Position numbers and translations under genes: made by a program. The notes beneath the pieces were generated by a model, which worked only from the letters and a program-made list of their open reading frames with translations, was not told where the DNA came from and did not search any database. Below, one piece after another: positions 32,420 through 44,729 of a stretch of 64,000 nucleotides of DNA (position 1 is the stretch's first letter; each line of letters begins with the position of its first letter). Source of the stretch: Dryococelus australis (lineage: Eukaryota > Arthropoda > Insecta > Phasmatodea > Phasmatidae); the NCBI GenBank assembly GCA_029891345.1, contig CM056995.1, positions 219,754,260 to 219,818,259 on the forward strand, read 5' to 3'.

Positions 32420-34740
32420 TTTTTGACTGGAACAATGTGTGGTGTAAAACTACACGTGTTTCTCTTGGGTAAATGCGCTGTGGTACCCGGTGAAGCAGAG
32501 CGTCAAACACATCCATAAGACCTGCCATTGACTGTTTTAATGCAGATGATTCGTGTTTAACTAAGAATTTCCGATATCAACCTTTAAAAATGTCACTAAT
32601 GGTACACTACATGCGTTATTACGTAAAGAACGACTGGCGCACTTAACGGCAATGTAATTTTTTTTAGAATGTGATGGTTAAATGGCTGTCTAGTATGTTT
32701 ATGATTATAATAATTATTTTATGCTGAAGTGCTATGATGAGCATAACACCACGTGATGCAAACGGCAACAACGCAACGTGATAAACATTTTTAGTGTGCC
32801 AGATTGAATTTACAGCACGACTATTTACATCTAGGTTGTAATATTTTTGGCACCATTTATATGGCGTTTATAGGATAGTTTCATAAGGCGGTGGACAGAA
32901 GGGAAATTTGGAACATATTATGCTGACAAAGGGCGTTACAGATTATAAATATTAATTTTATGAGTTTGAACGGGGCAAACGTTTTTTTTTTTTTTTTCTT
33001 GTAAGATGAAAATTTTCCATCGTAAAGAAGGTTGGCCGAACTTGTTCGTTTCACAACGTTGTACACTCTGTTTGCAATACTGCAAGACACAGGGGGTGGC
33101 TATGTCCTATACCGTGCAGTTTTAACAAGTGAAGCCAGTTTATAGCATGGAGTTAGATGGTTGTTTTCCGGTAAAAAAAGGTCACGTGATCAACAGTAGA
33201 CCAAAACATTGTATCTGCCTATCTTGTACGTGTATTTTTATGAGTTTTAAACTCGACATAAATTAATATATAACCGTTTTTGACCTAAACGATAATATAC
33301 ACAGAGCGTGAGTGTGATTGTCTCAGATAACAAGATATAAATTTCGCCGTTAAATATATAAAGTTATGAATTATTTACATTTAAATGGAAGTGTTGCATA
33401 CGGTGTTTTGGTTGATTTGCTTCCCATTCCCTGTATATTTGCCTTGGAAATATTCCAGGAAATAATTTTCTGACGACTATAGGAGCTTTTCAAAGTTATG
33501 GTAAAACTTTAACCGTACTAAAATCGAATATACTATGCTATTGAAGTCGTCTGCGAGTGCGTTACAAGTGAAGCAGCCATGAGGGAGAGAGACAACTTTT
33601 GTTTACATTGAAATGGAACAGCCTTGCGAGTGCTGTATCAACTCAAAAGTTGTTCTGGGTTTTCTCTAAATTTGTGTTATTCTAGCGTTTCTGAAAAGTG
33701 AATTTGGCATGTAAACACGACTTAAAACTATAATCTATTTTTGATTTATTCGGTGACCAACGGAAAGTAATATTAATGTATGAAAATGCGTACGAGCCGG
33801 GCCATGCGAGTCCAGTGTTTATAGTGTATTCGTATATACCGTGGATACATTCGTGAAATATATCACACAATTACTGTGTGTATAGGGATTTGTTATCTGC
33901 ATAAGTTTGTAAATTAACAATTTCAGTGTGTTTAATTTTTGCAAGTGCGTTTGGATTACTAACGTGCCGTGAAGTTAAGGTCTAACCTGTAAGCTGCGGA
34001 CTCGTTAGAGGTAAATACAGGCACTTTTATAGAACTGCAGATACGTATTTTTCTAAATGCCGATTTGCTATTTCAGTGTAGCAGTTAATGGAATTAATTT
34101 ATTGGTAATGGAAAATCATCTCGTAAACCAATACAAGGCTACACCTTATAAAAACTCCACTCTTACAATTTTTTTCTCCCCAAGTCAGCAGAGTTGCAGT
34201 GACAAACAAGAAATCAGCTGTTTATCAGTACAAGAATATAGGCCTACAACCAAATCAGTTCTCATAATAGCTACTGAATGTAGCCTTCATGATTTGCAAT
34301 TTCCATGGTTTCTCGAACTCACTCCGTGCAATTTCTGGGGTGACTCATTAATAAAGACAATTCCTTCCTTGTATTCCCTTCATTGTGTTGTTGGTTTACC
34401 ATTCTCTAATAAACCTGCTCTCGGAAAGATGTTAAGTTAAATATATTAAGTTTTCTTGTGTGTTTAGATGGTTATGTATTTAACGGTAGGCTATAATCAT
34501 TACAGTAGATTACATGTTTATACATTTTATTGTTTTGCAAAGGTAGTCAAAATAAAGAAAACTTAGATATAGCCAATCTTTTTCTATAACTACGCCATCT
34601 GCAAAATAGAAAAACATTGCATGATTTTCTTTAAACTCTATTTCACCCTTCTTAAGGATTTTAAAAATTCTAATTTTGAGGGCAACTAATTGGACATACG
34701 CTTTTTTTAATATTGATGATGAATCATTGATATTTAAATG
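32420..34740. other. Anonymous sequence
   Basis: The frame 34,057-34,440 (+, 127 codons) shows no known motif. No bounded repeat is seen. Confidence 0.4.
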
Positions 34741-34744
34741 AAAA

Positions 34745-36585
34745 TGTTCAATTTTTTTAAAGTCTACTAGTAAATGAAAAAATGGGATGACGTTTATACA
34801 TTAACTGAACCAAGCGTTGCCTGGAATAGTTTTATTAATACATTTCTTTGTCATTTTAATCATGCCTTTCCACTCAAATTTGTAAAATGTAGAAGTAGCT
34901 CGAAAATAAAATGGATTAGTAAAGGTTTGACAGTCTCACGACAGAGGTTAAAAACAATGCGTAAAATGCTAAGAACCCAGGGGAAAAACAAAAATTATAC
35001 TGTAAGCAATACGAAAAATTATGTAACAAGTTACTCGGAGTAGCAAAGCAGAAATACAATGGGGGGAAAAAAATGAGCATCCTCCTCAAATGTGGAACAT
35101 TATTAATAACGAATTGAAACCTAGACAAGGACATGTTAAACTTTCCTTGAAAGTTGATGGTATTAAAATCTGTAATAGCAAGGAAATATCTAATAGTTTT
35201 AATGACTATTTCACAAACATACCACTAAAATTGCAACATTAACACAGAGCTACAAATATTAGTCCTGCACTCATACCCCAAAGACCTAACACTTGGAATG
35301 CTAACATACTGTTTTTCACACCTATATCTGAAGAAGACATCATATGAAATTAAAAATTTCAAAAGTTAAAGTCCTGTGGAATAGATTAGGTACCTATGAT
35401 TCTGCTAAAAAAAAAAAGTGTTCTTATTTAATAAAATTGCCTTTGACTTACATTTTCAATCAATGTCTTGCCCAGGAGTTTTTCCTGATAGACTCAAATA
35501 TGCAAAAGTAGTACTAATACATAAAAAAGTGACAAGGCATTGATGGATAACTATAGGTCTATTACTCTTCTTACGTCATTTTCAAAAATTTTAGAGAAAT
35601 TGATAGCAAATAAATTGACACACTTCTAAATAAAAAACAAGGTTATTTCATTGCATCAGTATGACTTTGTAGAGAGTAGATCCACAAAACAAGCTATTTA
35701 CAGTTTTACTGAAAAAATATTAACTTCTTTTGATAAAAATACAATTCTCAACAGGTACATTCGCAGATCTTTCAAAAGCTTTTGATTGTGTCAACCACAA
35801 TATTTTTTTGCAAAAACTTGAGAGGTGTAAACAATAATATGTTTAAATCATATCTTGAAGACAGAAAACAGATCACCTCCATAAGATATTATGACAAAAA
35901 TCAGATTGCAAATGTTACGTCAAATACCAGAACTACTCGAGTAGGAGCGCCACAGGGATCAATACTGGGACTAATTTTATTCTTAATATTTATTAATGAT
36001 TTTACAGAACTAATAACCAACAGCTCAGCTATAATGTTTGCGAATGACACAAACATTTTGGCAACTAGTTCAAATAAGGCTGTTCTTGAATAAAATATTA
36101 AACATACAGTGACTGAGATGTCCAGTTGGTTCCAGTATAATAAATTAATATTAAATGTAAACAAATATGTGCTCATGAATTTCATGCAAAGAAATAAACA
36201 TACAATGCAGGATGAAAGATGCACAACAATAGAAGAGGACGGGTTACAGACAGCGAATAGTAGGCTACTAAATTTGTAGAGCTCATTGTAGACAGTAATT
36301 TAACATGGAATAAGCATGTTGATAGTGTCTGTAAAAATTGAGTTCAATGTGTTTTGCGGCACATACCTTAGAAATGATTTGTAATAATAATACAATACTT
36401 GCATACTATTCTCAAATATTCAGTCCATAATAAATTATGGATCATATTTTGGTGTAAATGGACAAAATTGAAAAAGGCTTTTAGATTACAGAAGAAAACA
36501 GTGACATTAATAAGTAATAAGGAAAAAGGCCACTATTTATAAATAACAAAATTCTCACTCTTCCATGCATGTATAATACAATACA
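34745..36585 (+). mobile_element. LINE 1, 5' part, interrupted by another LINE
   Basis: This is a 5'-truncated non-LTR retrotransposon of the CR1/L2/Jockey-like assemblage. The linker between endonuclease and reverse transcriptase is visible from 34,774 as AWNSFINTFLCHFNHAFPL, then KIKWISKGLTVSRQRLK. The reverse transcriptase follows to about 36,585. The coding line is broken by many stops and frameshifts. Its 3' part resumes at about 37,570, after an inserted minus-strand LINE. Confidence 0.85.
34774..36585 (+). pseudogene. Reverse transcriptase of LINE 1 (decayed)
   Basis: The enzyme copies the element's RNA at the insertion site. The clearest block, 35,782-36,093, has KSYLEDRKQ, then GAPQGSILGLILFLIFINDF, which includes the conserved P-Q-G-S-x-L-G motif. 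It then reads ANDTNILAT, where the catalytic F/Y-A-D-D is degraded to ANDT. Later fragments include WNKH and IINYGSYFGVNG, typical of the thumb region. The loss of the second catalytic aspartate and the many stops make it inactive. Confidence 0.85.
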
Positions 36586-36589
36586 TACA

Positions 36590-37569
36590 TACACTCGCAA
36601 TTAGGCTACCGCCCGGTGGCGAGCTCTCTCACCTCTCCTTCATCCAATCAACTCCTTTTCCACTCCCTTCCTGAACTTACCAACCCCTCTCACATACACC
36701 AATTCCTCCCTCAACACATTCCACTTCCTCACAGACCTCACAAGCATGGACTGCCTACCCCTCTCCGTTCTCCTCCACACCCTCTGAAGCTTCTCACTGT
36801 TGTTTCCTCTTCCTCTAAACACCCCCTTACTTAGCTTGCAGTGTAGTCCTCCCCATCCTCCCTCTTCATTCACCGCCCTGTACATCCTGACTAGCCATTC
36901 AACTTTCCTCCTGTCCTTCAATGAGCTCCACCCCATTTCTTTCATCATCACTGATGGACTATAGTTCCCTTCTTCCTCATTATCCTGCCCCTGCCTTCTC
37001 CACCTACTCTTCACCCATCTTGCTGCCCTCCTCTGCACCTTTTCCAGTTCTCGCACCTCCACCTCCACATACAGGTCCCATACTGCTGCAGCATATTCTA
37101 ACATTGGCCGTATCATTGTGCCATACACCTTCTCCTTCACCTCACAGCTGACTCTCTTTGGCACCCTTCCCAGCATACCCAGAGTCCTTCTTCCCTTTGC
37201 AACCACCCTCTCTACCTGTTTTTATCCATCTGAGGTCTCCCTGCAGTACAATCCCCAGAAACTTATATTCTGCTGCTTCTTCTATCGCTTGTCCCTCCCA
37301 TCTGTACATGTCCCTGCTTATCACCTTCTTCCTTGTTAACCTCACTACCTTAGTTTTTCTTACATTTATCTTCATGTTATTTTTCTTGGTCCACAACCAT
37401 ATCTTGACAATGTCCGCCAGATAAATTTCCGCACCCTCCCCCCCCCCCCTTTTCGCCCTTCAACATATACAACACAATCGTCTGCAAACAATCCGATTTT
37501 TCCCCTAATCCCCAAACCCGTGTCATTTACCATTATGGTAAATAACAAAGGACCCAGCACGCTTCCCGT
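36590..37569 (-). mobile_element. LINE 2, 5'-truncated insertion inside LINE 1
   Basis: This minus-strand non-LTR fragment starts within the reverse transcriptase and ends near 36,590. Its 3' end carries a (TGTAT)n-like tail, seen as ATACAATACATACATAC on the plus strand. It is much richer in GC than LINE 1 and much less decayed, so it is the younger insertion. The host LINE resumes directly after 37,570. Confidence 0.85.
36640..37569 (-). pseudogene. Reverse transcriptase C-terminal half of LINE 2
   Basis: The coding line starts at GSVLGPLLFTIMVND (37,569 downward), so the upstream palm and all endonuclease are missing. The catalytic motif is intact as GLFADDCVVYVEG near 37,470. A poly-C run at about 37,438-37,449 on the plus strand breaks the frame. 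A second frame has INVRKTKVVRLTRKK and EYKFLGIVLQGDLRW. A third, open for 188 codons (36,640-37,206), has MIRPMLEYAAAVWD and LEKVQRRAARWV, the usual thumb/connection motif, and ends KFRKGVEKELIG. Two frameshifts separate the three blocks. Confidence 0.88.
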
Positions 37570-38166
37570 AGTATTATTTTTTTACACGGAAAACACTTAG
37601 AAAGTTAAAAAAAAGTGATATACACCATTACTACCCCTGACTAATCATCTTCTCCTATTCTCCTACAGAACCTCAAAATTTACATCAAATCCATACTATG
37701 CTAGGGCAAAACTAATAAATAACTTACCCAGTCATTTGAAGTAAATTAATTGTTTACAGAAATTAAAAAGAGCGGTTAAATTATACTTTTTAAATAAGGC
37801 CTTCTATTCCGTAGAAGAATACTTACATAAAGATAAATCTCTATAATGCAGAAAAAGACTGATATAAGGAGACTTCATATAATACCATGTGTTTCATTCT
37901 AATTTAGACTTTACATATTTATACTTTAATATCTATCTGTACATGAATGGTAACAACTTGTACTGCAACCAAATGTAGTCTTAACATGTTTGTACAGCTG
38001 CTAGAATTAAGAAGTGTGTAAATTATATTATTTATATGTAATATATTTTTATGTTAATGTAATTGTGTGCAAATATCCATATTGCAGAACAGAAATTTTA
38101 AAAATAATAATAATTGACAAGTCCTTTTCAAAGGGTATTGGATGTATATGGGATTCAATAAAAAAA
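37570..38166 (+). mobile_element. LINE 1, 3' part and tail
   Basis: After the nested LINE the coding line of LINE 1 continues with a C-terminal segment resembling YARAKLINNLPSHLK (about 37,695-37,742) and KAFYSVEEY-like residues near 37,800. A 3' untranslated tail follows and ends with GGGATTCAATAAAAAAA near 38,150-38,166, a polyadenylation-type end. Confidence 0.75.
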
Positions 38167-38183
38167 GTGTGCTTCGAATATTC

Positions 38184-38478
38184 TAGCCGTCAAACCACCA
38201 CGGCCTCCATCATCTTAAGACGGGGAGAGTTGAGAGAGGTTTGGTGGTTTGTAACAACCAAGGCATTGAGAGCCAATGAGGGTGAAATATGGCAGATATG
38301 GAGCAGCATTGAAATGCACGGGTGGGGAAAACGGGAAAACCTTGAGAAAACATGGCAGCGAGCAGAATCAATCAGCACAATTACTATATGTGAAAATCTG
38401 TGATTAACCTTGCAAGGGAAACCAACATGTATCACATTGGTGGAAGGCAAGCGTCCTACCACTAGGCCAACTGTAGCA
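38184..38478 (-). repeat. SINE with tRNA-like head, minus strand
   Basis: On the minus strand the head TTGGCCTAGTGGTAGGACG (near 38,450-38,468) matches a polymerase III A box, followed by an anticodon-arm-like GCTTGCCTTCCACC. The B box is degraded. The body has GGTTTTCCCGTTTTCCCC and ends near the LINE 1 tail. No product is encoded. Confidence 0.6.
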
Positions 38479-40243
38479 TGGGAAGAGAGGAGAGGAACCT
38501 CACTTCTTCAGCGATAATGCTTTTTCTTAGAGGAGTGTTTGTTTGTCAAGTTTCTGCAGCGTGGTTCTGAGATATTTAAACTGAAAAGTTTTTAATGTAT
38601 TCAGAGGAAAATTTCACACTAAAAATAATAATTTCATAAGTTGGTAGGTAACAACAAAGAAATTTTGTTACAAGTGTGTCTGTGGATCACTTTGGCAGTG
38701 GTTAGTACATGTACGCTTGTTATCGATATCATTGGGGTGGATGCGTCTTTCAACAATGTATCCTAAGCTAATTAAACTACCCAAAGTAACCTAAAACGCT
38801 GGCGAATAAGTTTTCATACATTTCAACCTAACCATACGGTGGTTTCTTTACTATCCCTAAAAGTGTATTTATGGAAATAATACCCTATCGTAGTTTTCTC
38901 TACTAATGTGAAATTTTTTTACATGTTAAGCTGAATTAAAATTGTGGCTACTGAATGACTAAGCCCTTGGTTCTAAATTGCAATTTTGGAGAAAGATGTA
39001 ACACAATTTTTGTAGATATAGGAAATAAAATTATCCAGAAATATTTCCTGTCCCTCCTCCCTTTTTTTTTCTGAAAAATTTCTAAACTACTTGATTGTCC
39101 AGTGCAGACAATTCAGTAAAAATTATAATTTCTGTGTTTTAGTTATGTAGCAAGGGTAACATAACCCTGTCCAACATTGTAGATGCAATAAACCAAATCG
39201 TACCCTACAATAAGGGATAAATAAGTATAAAACTGTATGAAAAGAGATAATTAATGCAATTTAAAGAGAGAGAGAATAACTAAAACGGGATTTGAATTTA
39301 TTTACCAGAAACCATTTACTATATTGACATTAAATACGTATAATTGAGATGAAGTCATATTGGAAACAAACCTCTCAAGTCTTTGTCAGTGTTAGGAATT
39401 TAAATATAAATGCCAGCAAATAATTATTTATTTGTGGCTCAGGAACATGTGAACTTTGCCTTCCAGAAATTCAGCTAGGCTGCTGTTCGCTGTTTTTTTG
39501 AACTCCTTACTGATACGCAACCTGCAATACATTACACGCCAACGGTAGCACGCTTGTTGTATTTTATTTAATCATTTATTCAAAAAGAGTTTTCCACACA
39601 TCCTGATATATGAGCACTATATCTAAAACACTCGCACATAACCCAATACTGGTCCGTGGTACACACACTCACGATCAGCAGTTTTATGATGAAATTATTT
39701 GATTGCACAACTAACACAAGCCAATAATAAACTAGTAAAACTTCCCACGTGAATTGTAATATATATATATTTATTCATCGTCTTCTTTTTTCCACATGAA
39801 ATACTTCGAATGTAACCTTTCTCTCAATGTCATTCTAATGTAAACGCAATGTTTTTGGCTACAGTCAAGATGGCGGCTAGAGTCCATAGTAACGCCGCCT
39901 AACTCCAGCGGCTTCATATACGTCACAACATGCCATCTCCTGTATACTCCTATCTCCATGGCAAGAAAATAACAAAATGGAAATAATTTACAAACGAGAA
40001 CTGCTGGTCGTGCGACAATTGTTTTTATGCCGACTGTCTGATGCATCTTATAATTGATTAACTGTTCGGATTCAAGAAACAGTGTGGTTTCTAAAATACT
40101 GGATGTATGTTGTATAATAAATGAAGCTGTTATTTGGGTAGCAGCTGCTTGTCCTTGAAACAGACTTTTGTTGATATGAAGAATTCGCCACGTTACAAAT
40201 CTCATAAAGTTAATAATAAAAATCAATAAAAACAAAGTTAGTG
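38479..40243. other. Anonymous sequence
   Basis: No supported gene is seen. The 176-codon minus frame 39,771-40,301 reads into the end of a MITE and has no motif, so it is not annotated as a gene. Confidence 0.45.
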
Positions 40244-40479
40244 TAGGCTTTTCACGGTAAAGTGAGCACTTCTTAAGGTCCTCCCAACAGGCGTTAACCA
40301 CTACTAAATATATATTATTGCATCCTCAGGCATTAAATTTTGAGGGTGGAGAAATGTATTCACTGTGTTTATTGGTCACATTGCAATGTTTATATTAAAA
40401 ATCAGCAGGAAAGTGAGAATTGGATGAAAGGAAATTTAAAAGGGCCTTAAAAAGTGCTCACTTTACCGTGAACAGCCTA
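40244..40479 (+). mobile_element. MITE family B (short form), copy 2
   Basis: This 236-bp element has near-perfect inverted ends TAGGCTTTTCACGGTAAAGT and ACTTTACCGTGAACAGCCTA. TA follows on the right (40,480-40,481), and the left flank is TG. Confidence 0.88.
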
Positions 40480-40794
40480 TAGCACATTGTTACTAGCGTA
40501 ACTGTCGCGTCGTATGTCTCGTGTCATGCTCGTCGGATAACTGCAGGTGATTCCGGCACAGGTATCACGTGACTGGTGCATGAATGCAAATCACTGGGGA
40601 CGTGACAGTGATTATTTTCACTTGTGGCGGAATGATACACAACAGCAGGGGCGTCAGGACCTTAGAGCTATTTTTCGTCTTCTGCGCATGTACCCAAAAC
40701 CCAATACTGTCCTGTCCCACTCCAATACAACTGCCAGCAGTGATAAACGTTTTAATTATATCTTAGTTAAAGCCAAGCCCTTTTATGAATAAAA

Positions 40795-41370
40795 AAAATT
40801 TAATATAAAAAACATATTTAAGCCAACCTTTTTTTTATAAATGCACTTAAAAGAAAAAAAATTGTTATAATAATTACAGAATTTGTTGAGCTTGTTAGGC
40901 GTGGTCGAAAAGGCATAATCAACTTTACTACAAATAAATATGCTTATATCCATTTATATTTAGTATATAAAAGCTTGGCGCAATATACAACGTATACCTC
41001 ATTTGCGTAAGAATAGTAAGCACATATCTTGAGTAAGAATCTTAACTTTTCACAGTATGGAATGTATACCTCATTTGCGTAGTCGTAGTAAGCATATGTG
41101 TGTAAGTCTGTTAACTATTCGCAATATAGAACGTATAACTCATTTGCACAAGCGTACTAAGAAAATATCTTGTATAAGGCTTTTAACTATTCGCGCTAAG
41201 CTTTTATATACTAAATATAAAGTCATATAAACATAGTAATTTGTAGTAAAGTTTATTACTACTTTTCGACCACGTCTTACAATATCTACAAATTCTGTAA
41301 TTACTATAATTAATTTTCTCTTTTTATTATATTTATAAATAAAAGGTTGATTTAAAAATGTTTTGTAGTT
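40795..41370. mobile_element. Foldback element with three internal 70-bp tandem units
   Basis: Arms of about 180 bp are inverted copies: ACAGAATTTGTTGAG with GTCGAAAAG on the left and CTTTTCGACCAC with CTACAAATTCTGTAATTA on the right. They continue as AGTATATAAAAGCTTGGCGC and GCGCTAAGCTTTTATATACT. Between them lie three tandem units (starts near 40,990, 41,062 and 41,131) sharing GTATACCTCATTTGCG. No protein is encoded. Confidence 0.8.
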
Positions 41371-41881
41371 AATTTATTTTTCAATGTTTAGTCTCAACAA
41401 TATTTTTTTGTTACTATTATATATCTGGGCTATTTATGAATTCATTTATACATTCATAAGTTTAAAATGAATAAAAATGTGTAGCTAAAGACTGGCGCCC
41501 CCTTCCAAATTTTGAGCTGCAACCTTACGAGCAGTGATGCAAAAAAAATAGGTGAGACTGAAGAAGACTAAAAAAGTGAAGTTAAACACTGGTGGCCCCA
41601 TCCACACTTCAGGCTGAAACCTGACGAACTATAATGCTTTGCAGGCAGACTGCAAGCCAGTTCAGTGCATAGAGGTCGGAAAGATACCGTACATACAAAC
41701 AACGCAAGTTAAATAAAACCTTGTAAAAATAACCAATTTCAATTTAGTCAAACTGAATTACATAACAGTTAGAGGATATAAACAAACATTTCAAAAGGAC
41801 TTGTTTACTGAACAATATTCTATCCTTAAATCCTTCCTACGTAGTTTATCATTGTCGTATTGGCCGAAAAGCAGTTCAACG
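41371..41881. other. Anonymous sequence
   Basis: A weak local similarity between CTGGCGCCCCCTTCC (about 41,492) and CTGGTGGCCCCATCC (about 41,590) suggests a decayed duplication of about 100 bp. No gene is seen. Confidence 0.35.
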
Positions 41882-41885
41882 TTAA

Positions 41886-42325
41886 GGGGGCTATGTACGG
41901 AAATATTTTCAGTGAAATCGGCGTTTGCGCGCAAACGTGTCTCTGGGTAAATAAATATTGTGCAAATACGAAGTTTTGCTAGAAAGGATAAAAAAGTATT
42001 GTCTACGTCGATATCTTTTTACATTTGTCATAAGTGTATTAACGGAGAAAAAATTCGTGAAAATGGTCAAATATAGCATTTTTAAAGCTTGCCTATGAAG
42101 TTTCTTTAAGCGGTAAGAGAAATAGTACGTTTACACGAAGGTAGTTTGATCTATGGAATTCCATTGCGTTTGATAAAACCCCATTGTTACATATCTAGTT
42201 TACACAGTAAAGTGTTGCGACGGAAACACTGTGCGTAGGAGTGATGAGCCACTAGAAGTGGGTGTTAATCTCGCCCGTATCGCTCCCACGCTTATTGACC
42301 TTGGACGTGCAGCTACATAGTACCC
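41886..42325 (+). mobile_element. TTAA-flanked non-autonomous element, copy 1
   Basis: This 440-bp element is flanked by TTAA at 41,882-41,885 and 42,326-42,329. Its ends are GGGGGCTATGTACGG and CTACATAGTACCC, short inverted repeats. TTAA duplication is typical of piggyBac (and a few other) elements. The body matches the element at 56.8 kb over most of its length, but the terminal repeats differ. Confidence 0.85.
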
Positions 42326-42406
42326 TTAAGGCATGGAGACTTATTTTGAGCAAATAGCGTGATCACTCTACCCTGTATTCACTCAAATCATTTTCCGCGT
42401 AAAGAG

Positions 42407-42551
42407 GGGGGGTGGGGGGGGGGGCCTTGTAAAGGATTTGGCGCCCCTGGTGTTAAGTTTTAAAAAAAACGCCCTTTCCCAAAACTTAGTTTTGTAATCT
42501 ATTATGTAACTATTTATACACGAAAATTATCTCCTACTCATGTATTTTAAC

Positions 42552-42623
<72 letters not shown>
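42407..42623. repeat. Poly-G tract and long (TA)n microsatellite
   Basis: A G-rich run at about 42,407-42,424 is followed by AT-rich DNA and a TA run at 42,555-42,623. Confidence 0.9.
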
Positions 42624-42625
<2 letters not shown>

Positions 42626-43670
42626 GGTGTAGGGATTAGTTTGAGGTGATTAAAGGATGTCATGATACCAACCAACAAACGTGTTTTATCTGTGGGTGTT
42701 TATAGATTGTTATGACGCGACGTAAATAAAATGTGTACATTAAAGGAACGCAAAACTTTGCCTCAGTGTGACACTCTCAGGCAAACGGCTCTCGAGGAAA
42801 CGTGTAAATGTTTGAAAAGAGGTCGTGGGTCCCCAGCCAGGTATGCAACCTTTCATGCCCAGACGATCCTTACAACATTGATTGCCCAATGGCGGTCGAA
42901 TCATGTTATCAGCTGCCAAAGGTTCGAAAAACGACAGATAACAATTCAAGCTAATGTTACTCACGAATTTGTTGTTTCGTCTCACGTAGTTTCTGACATT
43001 TTGCAATTAGTATATTTTCCCCTAATCTTCAAAGGTTTGTGTATCTCCCGTAGTAATAACGTTTGGCCATTTGTCATATTATGAAAATGACCTCTTTTTC
43101 CATTAACGAATTATCCCACAAAGTTTTTACTGGAGTCCAGGAAAATGATGTATGGTCTGTTGCGAAAACGTGTTTTTTTAATGTACACATACTGATTCGC
43201 GTAGTATATCAGTTACGCGTTCAGCACACAAAGACTCTAGGAAAACGAATCAGTAGTCTATATTGTTATGTTATACTATACAAAAATGTATTGATCAACA
43301 AATAAATGTGTGCTGCTAATCTGTAATATTGGAAAATAAAGCCGTTGAACGCGTGCTGAGCAGTTACTTAATAAATTACTGAATATTGTTGCATAATTTA
43401 AAGCAATAAAACTATAAAGTCATCTCAAGTATGCTAATATATATGCTAATACGCTAATGTGTTCAAACTGAGCTTCTGAGGACAAGTCGATTATAGGGTT
43501 CCCCTACATATTACACTGTTATGACATAGTGTTTTTTTTTACGTTTAGGTCTTTCATGGCGTCAATTTTAAAAGCCGATTAAACCTCACCACCTTTCTCT
43601 TTACGTTCAAGCATTTTCAATATATATGTATATACATATATATATATACATTTAATTACTGAATAAGTGT
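42624..43670. other. Anonymous sequence with a short ATAT/GTAT microsatellite
   Basis: The frame 42,731-43,084 (+) has no recognisable motif. A small TATATGTATATA repeat lies at 43,620-43,650. Confidence 0.4.
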
Positions 43671-43675
43671 AAACA

Positions 43676-43985
43676 CTCCAAATACCTTCGGTGTTGTAGC
43701 GGCTAGAGGCCTCGTCTCCCACCAGGCGAACCGGGTTCGAGTCCCAGCGATGTCGCTCCCAGACTTTCGCACGTGTAAATCGCGCCGAACGATGCTGCTG
43801 GCCGGTGGGATTCCTCGGGGATCTCCCGTTTCACTTGCACTTGCATTCTGGTGCTGATCCATACTCACCTCGTTCCACCTTCATCGGCTTTCAAGACCTC
43901 ACTGTTACGAGCCTCCCAAGTTGTCTCCAGCCTAAATACCTTTGTTTTGGTGGTATCATCGTCACAGCAAACAAATATAAATTCA
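43676..43985 (+). repeat. SINE with tRNA-derived head
   Basis: The head has an A-box-like TGTAGCGGCTAGAGG (about 43,693) and a good B box GGGTTCGAGTCCC (about 43,732). The spacing is right for a tRNA-derived polymerase III promoter. The body has GGGGATCTCCCGTTTCACTT and a later CATCGTCACAG. The long frames over it are incidental. Confidence 0.7.
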
Positions 43986-44664
43986 CGTGTGCTTCCGCTC
44001 AATCACTGATAAACACAAATTTAATTTTAATATATGACTATTCTCTGGGGAACAGCGAAGCGCTGGAAAAATGGGGAGGGGGGGAGGGCTGTTAACTCTA
44101 TTGTAACTATACCAAAAGTAATAAAAATTTCATTGTTTATAAAACTGCATGAAACTGCAAGAGAGCTGGAGAATTTGGCAAACTTTTTTTATGGTCGAAG
44201 GGAAACTTATCCTATGGAGACATTACTGCAGCGCTTGCAGAACAGAATTCACAAAGCGCAACTGATGCATTGCCAACATGCAATGCCAGCGTGTTCACAA
44301 CAGTGTATATATGGCCTCGCCAAAATTACTACATTCCCTGTGACAACCTCCACATGCGATTCGTCACTTTCAACACTAAAACACGACTGGTCAAGATCTT
44401 CCGTACGGCCTTGCTTTCGAGCTCGTCTTTACTCCTTTTGCAGAAATGTATTGTTATAGTGTCATAATTTCGGATTCAGAGTAACTTGCATTTTATGAGT
44501 TGTTTAATATTCTTGTACTTAATTTTGATTATGTATTATCTGCTAGTTGTACTGTTAAATATCTGAATACGATAAAAAAATGTTCACTTTAATAATCCTT
44601 CTGTGGGGATGAGATAAGCTTGAGTTTTCTTACAGTCATATCTCCCAGGTGTTATGGATTTTTA

Positions 44665-44729
44665 AGAAGTTTTTTTTTGTTAGAAAGTTAAATTCCTTTC
44701 CCCAAAACCAAATGCTGGCTGCGCCACTG
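44665..44729 (-). mobile_element. hAT-like solitary terminus
   Basis: On the minus strand CAGTGGCGCAGCCAGCATTT is followed by TTGGGG, a typical hAT end and G-rich subterminal tract. The flank CATTATGA (44,730-44,737) could be half of an 8-bp duplication, but the partner end was not found. Confidence 0.5.

Noticed and set aside
36616..37424. Pro/Ser-rich plus-strand frames
   Set aside because: They are antisense shadows of the minus-strand LINE 2 reverse transcriptase.
39771..40301. A 176-codon minus-strand open frame, the second longest in the window
   Set aside because: Its first codons lie in the terminal repeat of a MITE (40,244-40,479), no motif is recognisable and there is no splice or promoter context.
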